Source of the DNA: Galbula dea | Taxonomy: Eukaryota; Chordata; Aves; Piciformes; Galbulidae | Direction: 5' to 3' | Length of the DNA: 64,000 nucleotides | Assembly: GCA_013399015.1 (NCBI GenBank) | Contig: VWZX01005690.1 | Span: 2,728,001 to 2,792,000 of the forward strand | Part shown: in pieces, positions 24,401 through 36,900 of the stretch | Numbering within the stretch: the first letter of the stretch is position 1 | How the letters are laid out: each line of letters begins with the position of its first letter | Position numbers and translations under genes: made by a program | Notes under the pieces: model-generated | The model's database searches: none | What the model was told of the DNA's origin: nothing | Seen by the model: only the letters and a program-made list of their open reading frames with translations

Positions 24401-25420
24401 AACTGAATCACTTCACTGATCAGGCAGTTCTCCTTTCACCAGTGGAGCAAGCAATGCCACATTTTCTTTCCTACAACATATGCAGTTTTTAAAGACATAT
24501 AATTAACAGTTGGCATAAGTCTGAAGACAGTGAGGCTATAGACCTCATGACACAGTATTTTATAAGCAAAATATATCCCTTATAATTTTAAAGACTGTGT
24601 TTTTCAAAGCTGCCTGGCTGGGAGCACTGGTGGGTGGAGAGCCCTGCTGTGGTTCTCTGCCTTTGCTTTGGCCTCGTGCATGAGGGACAGTGGCCAGTCC
24701 TCTCCCTAGCTGCTAAATAACATATTTGCTGTTTCTGGGCTGCTGGTTCTCACTGTGGCTGGTTTCTTCCTTGGGACAATAACAGTGATAAGCAACATAT
24801 TTGGCTCTTTTCACGGTTCGCATTAAACCATAAATATGTCTTGATCTGTGGTCTTGAAAGGCCACTCTTACTATTATCTGTTTTCTGCCATTCAGATGCC
24901 ACATGAAATGGTGTTTTTGCTATACCATCATAATACAAAACTACTTAGGAAGACTGAAGTTGCTTATTTAGAGGTCATTACTAGTGTTTTGCAGCTGTCT
25001 CAGTTACATCACTGAAAGGAAGATTTTAGACTCTCAACCATTAAGTGCTTGTAAAGTAAAGCATTAACTCCTCTTAAACTCAGCACTTGTTCCTTCTTTT
25101 ACAGGGTTTGCTTGGTGAAACAGCAAAATGAAAGTGTGTGTCTTGAGACAGACCTATAGCACTAAGCATTGCTGCTGAAAATTTGAGGAGAGCTGCCAGC
25201 TAATTAACACATCCAAGCAGCTTAGCTTTCCTGCTGAGTTATAGCTGCAGAGGGACTATTCAGGGAGCTGGTTGTGAGCACAGTCATGGTCTCTTGCCTT
25301 TTTCTGAATTTCTGATAGGTGAGCAAGTGACAAACTGAAGAAGAAGAGCATTCAAATAAATACTTTTAAAGGACCTCAGGAATTATTCAGAAGCACCCGT
25401 TCCTGTGAAAGTTAATATAT

Positions 25421-25921
25421 GAGTAGTACTAGAGTACAGGTCTGGGGCCCTTAGCACAACACTGACATGGACCTTTTAGAATGGGTCCAGGGGAGAGCCA
25501 CAAAGATCATTGGAGTTTGGAACACCTGTCCTATGAAGACAGGCTGAGAGAGTTGGGGTTGCTCAGTCTGGAGAAGAGAAGGCTCTGGGGACACCTTATT
25601 GTGGCATTCCAATACTTAAAGGGAGTTTATAAAAAAGTATCTGTCTCTCTCCCTCTGATAAGACAAGGGGTAAAAGTTTTAAACTTAAAGTGGGCAGATT
25701 TAGCTTAGGTGTTAGGAGGAAATACTTAGAGGGTGATGAGGCACTGGAACAGGTTACCCAAAGAATTTGTGGATGGCCCCTTCCAGGAGGAGTTCAAGTT
25801 CAGGTTGGATGTGGCCCTGGGCAACCTGGTTTAATGGGTGGCATTCCTTCCTGTGGTAGTGGGGGTAGAACTAAATGATCGTTAAGATGCCTTCCAACCC
25901 CAAACAGTCTATGATTCGATT
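25421..25921 (+). mobile_element. CR1 LINE, 5'-truncated fragment
   Basis: The sequence follows the 3' end of avian CR1: GAGTAC near the start, then TCTGGGGCCC, GGGTCCAGGGGAGAGCCAC, GACAGGCTGAGAGAGTTGGG, CTGGAGAAGAGAAGGCTC, GAGGCACTGGAACAGGTTAC, a degraded CTAAATGATCGTTAAGATGC, and the tail CTATGATTCGATT. It is sense to the + strand, truncated at its 5' end as most CR1 copies are, and diverged, with a region near 25625-25680 that aligns poorly to the consensus I remember. The open frames at 25481-25708 and 25690-25878 are remnants of CR1 sequence read through and not a gene. Subfamily not assigned. Confidence 0.93.
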
Positions 25922-28900
25922 AAAAAAAAGACCCCACATGGAAACAATGGAAATACTTTTAATAGGGAAGAGATGATTTAACAGGGATTTAATCTCTAAT
26001 GTTTGTTTCTAATGCCTTCTAAGAGCCAGATTTATCCCATCTCCTATTTCATCACCTGAGATACAGATTTTCAGAGGCAGCCTAACTGGTAAGTGCCTTT
26101 GAAAACAAAATCCTAAAGGCTTCTTGGTCATTAAGAAATCTGGCGCATGATTTACTGTCTGAGCATGGCTGGAGTTAGTTTTATATTAGTTTTATGTGGT
26201 TATACCACATTTCAGAGCATTATGAAGTGATATATGTATGTACTGCTTTTTCTGGCTTTAATTTCTACAGCCTTTTTGAAAAATTGCCCTCCTGCTCAAG
26301 ATGGCAAAACATGTTAAGGTAAATCCCAGACTAGCTCTTAAAGAAGGCTTAAAAACATAACATTGCTTTTCACACAGACTTCTGTAACAGCTGTAAGAGA
26401 AAATGCATATGAGGTCTAATTTCACCAGCACAGCTCTGACGGACTGATGGTGCCACCTAGTGAGTAAGAAAGAATTAGCAAACTTACACGAATCTACCAA
26501 GTGAATTCACAGCTTCTACAATTCTCTCATGAAGTGTAAAAGACTAACTTTAAGAAGTAATGACTACTACTGACATGCTCAGCTGGTAAGTTAAACAGAA
26601 ACTGAGTTTCTCCGTCAGAGCCCAGTGGTAAAGGTTTGCAGAGAGCTGTGCATTGTAAAGTGTTAGGTCTTACGTGCACACAAGATATACAGGATATTCA
26701 GTGTTTTGCCTTTCTTGCATATTACAGCTTGGGTGAATTGAAACAGATTTTTCAAGGTATTTGCTTTAAAATATGCACACACAAAAAAGGAGCAATTCAT
26801 TAATGTGGAAAGAAAACCAAGAAAAAAGATTGTAATTTGCTGAAGAGTGTTTTGTATATTTTTCTTCTATTTAAGCCATCTGAAGCACAGTTGGGATCAA
26901 AATAGGTACTGGAAACAAAACCACTTACCATCAGTAACCTCGATGCTTCATGGCTTGCTTCCTGCTTTGATGTATTTGTCTTTTTCAGGGAGAGAGATTC
27001 TTAATGAAGAATTTTTTCATTGTAATTTTACTCCATTTGTTTGAGTTATTTAGGAAATGTTTATAAAATTTCTGTCTTGCAGTTCTTGTTGATTGTGGCA
27101 GTAATTGCTGCCATTCCCCTTCTTATACCATTACTAATGTGCTAGGAGCTCCCTGCCTGCAGTTGAGTGCAAATAGAAGTTCTCTTGTGGCCTGGCACAT
27201 GCTGCCTGGACCCTGTTGTGGGATGACTCTATTTTAGTTGTATGTTATTATTGTTGTTTTTTTCCCCCTCCCCTGCTCTGAATGGATCCCTTTGGTTAGT
27301 TTTACTAGGACATGATGGTCTATGATTGCTCTGCTTGACAGGTCTTTCTCAGTCAGAAATGATGGAGCAGACTCTGTCCTGAGTGCCTCAGACAGCACTT
27401 CCAGACTGGATGAATCCTTTCTTGAATGAGGTCACAGCAAATTGTTGCAGAAAGGAAATACAATTAGGGAAAGAGCAGCCCGAGCACTTAGATATGAGTC
27501 TTCAGGAAAACCAACCAACAACAGATGCACAGTCTATTGCCGACCTTCAAGGTCAAAAACTTGCACAGTTAAGAGAAAAATGCTTTGGTGACTAATGGAG
27601 CCCTTTAAGCAACATCCTTTCCCAGCTCAAGAGAATGGGTGTTTCAGCTTTATCAGAAAGCTGCCTCTGAATTGTGTCAGAACCCTGATAACTAACCCCT
27701 TTAAAGTGGAAACAAATTCTAAGGCCTTCAGAAGCCCCTCTAATCTTTTATCGTTATCCATACTGGGTTGTGGGTTAGTGTGTGCACACTGGGCATTCAA
27801 TAAGTGTGCAAGCAGGTATTTTTTTCCAAAAGGCCATTCTGTTTAATACACTAAATTATACTCCTATGAGGTTAAATTTCAGATATAAATTAAAAAAAAA
27901 AAGGGGGGAAATTTAGAGTTCACACAGAAGTTTGCCTCCACAGCCCTGGGAAACTATTGTTATCTCAACAACACCTTGAAAGTCATTTATTGGACTCACC
28001 AACAGGCAAGTAAATGTCTTTTTCTGACCATGTAGACATGGAGAAAAGAAACAGTGGCTCTAGTTTCTTCCCCTGCTTGGTAATCTGGGTCCATCCCAAA
28101 GAAGCAGGTTCACACACCAGGTAGGCTTTTAACAGTGGCTCTTCAGATAAACCACTTCACACCAAAATAAGTAAATAAATAAAGCTAGCTGTTGATATGA
28201 ATGCTGTAGTGTGTTTTCCCAGCGTTGTTATTTTTGGTGCTATTGGTACCTTCAGAAACACTTTTGCTTTCTGTGCATGCTGTCTTTTAATTTCTGTTTG
28301 ATTGGTTGTGGGTGGGCTGCCTTTTTGGATGGGAGAAGAAAAAGCTTCTCAGAAAGCTTTCGAGGCTGATTTTTCTCCTTTCCAGCTGAGTGAGCTATCT
28401 TTGATCTTCAACGACTGAAGTCAGATGGCAACTACTGACTGCAGTCATTCTTTGCTATGAAAAATATACTAAGGGTCATGTATGTTCGTCACTGATTTCA
28501 GGCTACTGCAGGCAGCTTTCTTCAGCACAGCTGAGCTGGTGAAAACCAGAAGCCTACATTTTCAGTTGCAATTCAGATCAATATAGACACTGACTATACA
28601 TAAGCCATAAAGAATCACTTATGCTGATGTGACTGCAAAGAAATTTCATCTTTCTTCCTTGACTTGTATGCTAGCTACAGCTGAGATTTCTGTGTGCCTT
28701 TCTTGTTTATATGGAGTCTGAGTTTCTTTTCTGAGTGATGAACGGAATTATGGTTTTGTAGTAAATGTTTTCATACACAGCATTCGTCATAATACTCAGT
28801 GACTCTTGCTAACAGATTCTCCAGTTATTCCCACTGTATCAGGATCCCCAGAGAGATGCTGGGAACATTGACTGCTAGCTGACCAGCTAGTGACACGTCC

Positions 28901-30845
28901 CTGCTGATGCCATGTCTGTGCATACCTACACCTGCTGATGGCTAAAAGGTAGCCCCTTTTCCACTGCTAGATGGCATTGTGTCTTAAGGTAGGAAATAGC
29001 GCATGAGTCTGCTTAGTTTTATCAGCACATCTTTTCATTTTGTTCTAGAATCTGTGTGGGGTTTTGTGCCCTGTGTGTTGTTTTTTGTTTGTTCATTTTT
29101 CTCCTGACTAGAACCTGTTTTAGGTATTTTGATACAAAATACCTACTCAGTTAAAGGTGCCTATTTATAATCAGTGCTTTCTAAAGGTAACTTGCAGATT
29201 TAAATGGAAGTCTGGCTACCTAATGATGTGCTAAGTGGTAGAGTTGTACATTTGGATAGTTTTCTGTTGCAGAGCAATTCAAGGAAGATTCCTATTTGAG
29301 AAGTTTACTGGGTGGAAAGATGGTTTGGGTACTAGAACATGTACCTTCCAACCGAAGTCATCCATTCACATACCTCATAAGGTCTTGCAGGCTGATATAA
29401 AGCCACATCTAGTTCCATTCTAACCTTGCTTCGTAGGAGGTGGGGAAAGAAAGTAAGTTACACAAGGAACAGGGAAGAAAATTTATTCCTTCAACTGACA
29501 GATGGTTGGCACAGTAGGCTAACTTCAAAGTGTACTAATACTCTCCAGAGATCAGTAAACATGATTAATATATGGTCTGTGGGATATTATTTTGTGTGTA
29601 TGTGGTTACACAGACTTCTAAAAACAAAAACAACTTTTATATTTAATGTCTAATGCATTCCATCTGGTTGACTGTGTATCAATATGTTCCTGTTAAGGGC
29701 CAGATTAGGGACATAGTGCACATGCTGCGTAGTAACTTAGTCTGCAGTGCAATAACACTGTTCTAATGAGGAAATCATCAGCAGATGAGTTTAAATCTCC
29801 CATATCAGTATGTTTAGAAAAGCGGCAACATGCTACTCTAAGCTTTCTCATCCATGCTGTACCTATTGGTTTCCTTTAGTAAGCAGCCTGGAGAACCATG
29901 AAGCTCTGATACTCATTTTTATTCTGTTGTGGTTGTGCTCTGTCAGACTGTGTGGCTGTGCTACTCATGTCAGCGTAGCTTTGCTGGAAATTCTTTCCCA
30001 GAAGCTACTCTTCCTTTGTGCATCTTAATTTAGCTTAATGGCAATGATTTTTCTCATCAGCAGATGCTGTGAGCATACAGCAGTGTACTGATGCATCCTG
30101 TGTCTCATTTGGTAATCATGCTCTGATTCAGGTGTCATGAGCTATCTGTTTTCATTACTTTGCTTTCTTTAAATGTCAGAATTTCTGGGGTTTGTGCATT
30201 TGTATTTTGTAGACTTTGAAGAGTTTCCTTTGGATATTTTAAGGGCTGTTAGATTCTGGTCCTTCTCCTATCTAGCAATTAGTTAATTTTGTGCTGATCT
30301 GTTATCAGTGGTCTTTCAGGAGGTTCAGAAACTTTGTAAATGGCCATGTCATTTTCCTGCAGCTTTCTTACTTAATTTTAAATTCTGGGGATGGCAATAT
30401 ATGTTTAATCCATTTTCTTCCTTCCTGCATTTCTTCCTGAAATTATTTGTACCAAAGATATATGCTGTTAAATCATAAAGTTTCTACGTTCCTCCTCCTC
30501 TGCAGCTGTTGAACAGTTGGCAGCCAGCTGCAGCTTAAAAGAAGAATTTTGAGGGTGTTTAAGATTTTCTATTGGTATTGCTACCAGCTCTGCCTGCAGC
30601 CCCTCTTGAGTTTGCTGAGCTTTGTGCAACACGTGTGTGCTCCCTCTGCCTGCGCTGCTGTAATTGCTGCGAGCCTGCAGACACAGACTCTCCTTGCTGT
30701 TGTATAAACTACCTTGGCCAGCCTGTGTCAGCTGTTTTTTCATCCACAGGCATTGCCTGGCATGATCTGTGAATAAATGGTCTGTGCAGTGGAAGGTACC
30801 TTAATTTTCTTCATTCAACTTAATAATCCTTTGGAAAGAGCTCTT
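25922..30845. other. Intergenic region, no gene recognised
   Basis: About 4.9 kb. It contains an AAAT-type simple repeat at 28163-28183 and an A11-G6 junction near 27891-27907. A splice-acceptor-like site at 27081-27082 is followed by a short hydrophobic frame (see findings). Nothing else was recognised. Confidence 0.55.
28163..28183. repeat. AAAT-type simple repeat
   Basis: AAAATAAGTAAATAAATAAA: about five imperfect AAAT units. Confidence 0.6.
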
Positions 30846-30956
30846 ATAGAATCATAGAATTGTCAGAGTTGGAAGGGACCTTAAAGATCATCTAGTTCCA
30901 ACCCCCCTGCCTGGCAGGGTCACCATCCACTAGATCAGGTTGCCCAGGGCCCGTTA
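30846..30956 (-). mobile_element. CR1 LINE 3' tail, short antisense fragment
   Basis: ATAGAATCATAGAATTGTCA followed by GAGTTGGAAGGGACCTTAAA and GATCATCTAGTTCCAACCCC is the reverse complement of the CR1 3' end. The match fades after GGTTGCCCAGGGCCC near 30956. The copy is only about 110 bp long. Confidence 0.93.
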
Positions 30957-33900
30957 TCAAATGTAAGACATGAAGTTGTGAAAACTGAACATTGAGTTAA
31001 TGTGGATTTCAACTTGAAATCTACAAAATGCTTATATGCAATGTGCAAAGAATTATCTGGTTATGTACTATGGATTCTCCCTTTTGTCTGAAAGGGCAAG
31101 GTAAATTTCCATCCTTCCTAACAGGAATGTGGTGCAACTAATGTCTGTATCAGTGAGAAAGACAGGGTCATCTCTCTTCTGGGACTATTATTTAAAACAA
31201 AGCATTGTGAGGTGTACACCTACTGCTGTGTCTGCAGGTGCCCAAGAGAAGGAGAGCAGATGGTTTTTGTGGGGGTTTCAGTCCATTCTTCACCTGTACA
31301 CTGTTCTGTTGGGCCAGTCGGTCAGGGTGGGAAGACTGGGCTATGGCCTTTTGCGGTGACATCTTGCTGTTGCAGAAGAAATGCCACTCTCCGAACTTCA
31401 GTTGTCCACTTAGAAACAGGCCATTGGTATCCTGAATGTCAGAGATCTCCCATTCTGACTTTTACACCAACATTATCAAAGGAAGACATCCAGGGCTGAG
31501 TTTCTGGAGGAAGACTCTTCATCAAGCTGAAGAGTGGGATTGCCGTGGAGCATGGCTTTCTTGCAAGATGGAGAGAAATGACTTAGAGTGTTTCAAATGC
31601 TGTGGAGTTAAGAGTATTTGTGAGGATTTAACTGATGCTAGTGTGGTATTATGTTGGGATTTTTATTTCTGATCCATGGCATGAAGTTAGAATAACAAAA
31701 GCACTAAACACTTTCTAAGATTTGAGTTTGCTACAGTTGATTTCATTTTGAGCCAACTGCTGAAATTTGTAATTAAATGGTTTAAATATACTTTATTGTC
31801 CTGTAATTTGGCCATGGATCAGAGTAATAAATCCCTGTACAATGTGCTTGGCAGCATGTTGGCACTGGAAATCTCTTTAAGATCCATTCAGTATGCTGAA
31901 ATCTTACAGAAGTTGGGTCTTTACTCAATAGCAACAGACGATTACCCCAGAAACTTATATACGCAAACTTTTCAATGCAGTTGCCTTTCTTGTACAAGCA
32001 GCAGAATGCATCAGGCTTTGGCTCAGGCTGTGTGACCAAGATGTGCAGAAAGTGAATATATCAGGTTTCTGCTGGAGACTGTGAGTGCTCAGATGGAAAT
32101 ATTAATCCTTTCTAAAGCTTGAAGCAATTCATATTCCATCAAAACTGAAAGGATTAGGCATACAATATTTGTGTGATCATAGCTTCTTGTTCAACTGAAT
32201 TCTTCTCTTGAGGATGAAATTAAAAGGCTAGGGAGGGAGCAGGCAGTGAAGTTCTCCACAACTACCTGGAATCTTTTAGGTAGAAATCCTTTTCCCTTTG
32301 ATATCTGCTATATTAATCTTAATTTGAAATGCCTTGAACTGTCCCAGGTTGCAAAGAGTTAATTAAATACTAAGACATTTTCTTTACGGGTTTTCCCCCT
32401 CTGGATTTCACAGTACTCTATCAAACAGAAATACCACAATGAACTAAATATTTGGAAGGTATTTTTTCCTCTGGGAGAGAGACATTTACAGAAATTCCGG
32501 GCATGAAAATGTCAAATGTTACTCATCTTCTCTGTGGCTTTTTTTCCCTTTTTGAAGTATGTTTGCTTCCACTTGGTAGCTGAGGGTGTCACTGCTTGTT
32601 ATTTGATACGTGGAACTGGGGCACACAAAAGGATGACTAATCCCATTTACTGGAATTTTACAGTTTTCATCAAGGCCACAGTTTCCATTTCAAGCTTTAT
32701 AGTAAAAGCAAAACACCAACTGGCAAACTGACTTCTGTTATTGTTGTAGTAAATTAATATGGATTACTATTACTGTAAAAAGCTCCTTTTTGGAGGTTGC
32801 TGCTTGAATTGAAAAGAAACTTGCATTTAAATATTTTATGAGGGGCAGTTTATGGTAACTATATATACAGTGAAGGGCAGGAAGCCTTCTGTACTGTGCA
32901 ATATCAGCTAGCATGTTTTGTCCTTTGGCAAATACACACTTCTCTTTCTTTCTGTATCTCAGTCTCTCATTTTCTCTTTAATTTCATGGTTTCAAGACCA
33001 ATGGTTCACACCTACGCTGAAGTAAACTCCTTGTTATACCCATGTGACTCTCACAGTTATCAGTGGAAAATATATGTATCCCTTGTATTTTGAATAACTT
33101 TTGCTTAACATTCAGCAGATCTCAAGTTAAAAAATACCCCTCAGTCACTGTCTTAAACTGTTCTTTGCAAAATCTTTTTTTGTCTTTCAGTTTCTGTAGT
33201 GCTTCTACTGCAGTGGTGTTTCTAGAGTCTCAGTGAGGGCATCTATTGCAGGTCTTCAAAAAATGGTCTGAGCTTACTGTGACAAATTTGGTTACCATTT
33301 TGTTAAAAAGAAAATAAAATTCTAAGATAGCCACCTGCTTGCATTCCAGCTCTAAGCCCCTTTCATTTAAATCACTGTCCTACTCTCCTTGCTAGTGCCT
33401 GATTATGCCTGGTGTTTCTATTCCTTTCCCTTTTTGCTCTTGTGAGTTCCAGTGAGTACATATTATATTTCCTTCCTTCTTACACGTAACTCCATAATAC
33501 ACCTATTATACCCAATCTTACACCTCCTTTGTAGTGAGTTGGTACAAGAGGGAACAGCCTTTGGAATAACAATACAGATGTCAGGAAATTAGATTTATAT
33601 GGTAATAAAATCAGGGTTGACTCCTCCCTCCTTTATCTCAAATCCTACAGTACCTGGTATTTCTGAAACCCCTGGCTGCTGGGGATCTGTCCCCTGAGGA
33701 CTCAACTTCTGGGTGAGGTTGGAGGAGCTAACTCAGTCACTTCTGAGAGATGGAAATCACAAGTCTGGAAATTTTATGGGCCTTAGACCAATCAATCCAG
33801 ATTATATATGACCTTATTTTATTGCTCCATGGATTATTTTTCCTCTTTTCTTCTGGAAACTTTGTCTGTGTAGCAAGTATCTTCCGCTCCTTTTTGGAAT

Positions 33901-36900
33901 GTTAGTACAATTTGTTTTTGGACTAGTAAAGTCCTCTTTCAGATGTTATCAGAAAGAGGAAATACCAAAACACAAAGGGTAACGGGAACCTTTAGAAATA
34001 AGTGAATAATTGGCCTAATAGATTTTGTGAAGATCTGTCCTGTGAATTCAGTAGACCCCTAAAAAACTGCAGTCCTCTCCTGATAGTAGCAATGGGATGT
34101 TTTTCAGTTTCTTGAGACTAAATGCAGGTTTTGGCCATGTGCTGGTTCCACATTGAGACCAGACAGAACAATTGTGCAACCTGAACTGCTACGAAGAATG
34201 CAAATCTGGGATATCCCCATGGCAGATACACCTGGGCACAGCCTATCTGTGCAGGTGACAAATCAGATATTCAAGGTTTGCCACACTATACAGTAACAGC
34301 ACTCAGCGTGTTGTGCCAGCCAGGCTGATGGGTTTGGGCACAAGGTTCAGCCCCTTCGGAGTACAGCCGAGCTCACCTGACTAATGTTTTCTTTTGCCAG
34401 TTGTAATGGCTCTTTCCCATATAATACAATTTCCTCGCCCACATGATCCTGTGTCCAAACCAAAGGTCAGGCCCTCATCTGGTTTAAATCATCGTGGTTG
34501 TGCTGATTTCATGCTTAGGTATACTGAGTAATGAGCTGGAAATTTACTGCCGGCACTGGTATACAAATGAATGAAGACTCATGGTACTGGAGTCACCAGT
34601 GACAACCTGAATGAGGATGTTGAGACATCTTGCAGTTCTTTCTTGTGACATCTGTAGCTGAGAATCTGGAAAGTCACCCTGCCCTATGGGAGCCTATGGC
34701 TCTGCTTTCACTTACATTTCAGCTTTTTGTAATGAACTGTATTCCTGTACCATTCCTGCACAAGCACTGCTAACAAACCAAACATGGCCATGCCGAGATA
34801 CCAGACCTTACTTGTAAAACTTGTATTTGCTTAAATGGCAGCCAACCTCAAAGCACTTCTTTTTTTGTATGTCTAGTGGGACACAGCAGAGATGCTCTTG
34901 CAGCAGTGCATTGGCAGCAGCCTCAGAAACTGCAGCTGATGCTGGTGTAACTCCCTTCAGAGCTGAACACTGAGCAGCAGATGAAACTGGGAGCTGTGCC
35001 ACAACAGTGGATTGTCAGCATCTGAACTGCTATCTAGAAATGGAAAATGTATTCTCACATTTTCTGCCATTCTCCTTCAGTGAATTTTGAGGGTCCTCCT
35101 GCCTCCCTCCCTGTTTTGCCTGCCTAACCAAGCTAGAAGTCTGTGTACTTCAATTACTCTTCTCCCTTAAAGACTTTTAGCATTAACACAAGTGTCCCTC
35201 TCAACATACAGCAAAGTTTTTTTAGAAAGGATTTGAAATAGAATAATTTTTATCCAGAAAAAATATTTTCTTCTTGTTTTGTTTGGGTTTTTTGCCTTTA
35301 AGATGCTAAGAAAAATGTGATACTCCTGCCATCCTACACTTGAGTACTCTTTTGTGGATGGAAACATATATGACCAGATTAAAGACTTAGGGATTCATTT
35401 TTTAAAAGAAACCTGAACCTGTAGGAAGGCTATAACAACACTGCCCATGTATTTTAACATCAGAATTCTGCCAGGAATGAATGCTCCAAAGCTGGTCTGT
35501 GCAGATGCACACCCATCTCACACACTGTTCCTCTACAGAACTGCTTTTCTTCTTCTCCCACATTTTCCCAGAAGGTGTCACTGCAAGGCAGTTGTGGTCA
35601 AAAAGTCCATAGATTCAAAAGTAAAAGAGTGAATAGGGCTTCATGGCTTTTATTTTCTTACAATGATTATTTAGCTTCTAATGAATCAACATCAACAGTT
35701 TAAAACATTAGGATAAGAACAAGGAATGGAAGCATCAGAGTTTCTTCATAATTTGAACTTAAAATCTGTTTAAGAACATGTTATCCCAAAGAAAAATCGT
35801 CTGCTCAGGCCATTAGTTCAAGAGCTGAGAGTGTGAAATTACCAAAATGACTGAGCAGTTTTAAAGCCTACTTTTCTAATGCTCATATTCTTTGTGTGCA
35901 CACAAGGGTACATCTGAGAAGCACACGTGTGTAAAGCAGTGCATGCAACCTCATAACGAAAAACTGTAAGGAGAATTATTTCTTTTACCCAGTTATTCAG
36001 TGAGATGTGGTTTGTTTGCAGACTTCAGCTTCCACTGGGCTGTGTGTCTCAGCACAACGCACCAGAGGCACTTACAAAATGACTGGTTGACACAGATTTG
36101 GGAAATGTTGCTGATGTGGGTAAGGATTGGAACATAGTGCTGTGGGGGTGAGGGCTTCAGCCATCTGAAGCAGAAATACTTATTAAAATGCAAAGGCTCA
36201 CACCTAGGAACAATAAGCCAGAAGTGCATCAGCATCAACAAGTGAAGCATAGAAGGCTTGAATTACAGCTGTGACTAATGGACTATTGATACAATGTGTC
36301 ATAGAAAAGTATGGCATAGAAACAAAGAGAAGAGTGGTTTCCACTGAAGCCAGAAAAGCTTTAGCACCTTGAACCTGAGGCTGCCTGAGCAGTCACCTGG
36401 AAGGCTGCACCAGGCTCTGGTCCTTTGCCTCGGGAGGTGCTGAGCATGGTCTGGAAGTAGAAAAGCACCAGCATGCTTGGGGAAGCCAACTGTAGCATGT
36501 CAGAAACATGATCTAGGGTCTAGAAAAGTGGCAGCACAGAACTAGCAGGGGGCATGTGACTATCTGAGGTGGAAAGTAGACAGATGGAGTTCAGGAACAG
36601 AACTCCCTGCATTTACTGTAAAACTAACTATAAACTATATCATGTCTTTAATTATAACACAAGTCTGGAGTTAACAGTTCAAGAAGGCTCGTGTCCTTCC
36701 TGTATCACCATAAGAAAGCCATATGCAAATGCTGGATCATTTATTCCTCTCCCACTTGGACTCTGTTTGGGGTAGATGCAGCCCCAGAAGTGATGGTACG
36801 TGACTTATCATCTGTCTTGTGATAGCAGAAGAATAAAACATCACGTGGTGTTCTTGCAGAGGAGGGAGAGGAGGGCGCCCTGTGCAGACACTGCTGTGGT

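Larger units (their letters stand above)
12751..25420. other. Intergenic region, no gene recognised
   Basis: About 12.7 kb without a supported gene. It holds an imperfect 15-bp tandem duplication at 12989-13018, a C-rich tract at about 13655-13690, an A/T repeat at 21439-21472, a G-rich tract at 17328-17350 and T-rich tracts (such as 13797-13820 and 23549-23566). Two patches are more GC-rich than the surroundings (about 17430-17960 and 21900-22160) and could be old transposon remains. Open frames such as 15211-15573 overlap others in different frames and match nothing I know. Confidence 0.6.

Noticed and set aside
25481..25878. Two open frames that look protein-like
   Set aside because: They lie wholly within the CR1 3' region and are translated LINE sequence, not a gene.
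31129..31672. Cluster of overlapping + strand frames that might be a gene
   Set aside because: Different frames overlap with no shared splice sites and no recognisable motif; consistent with chance in a slightly GC-richer patch.
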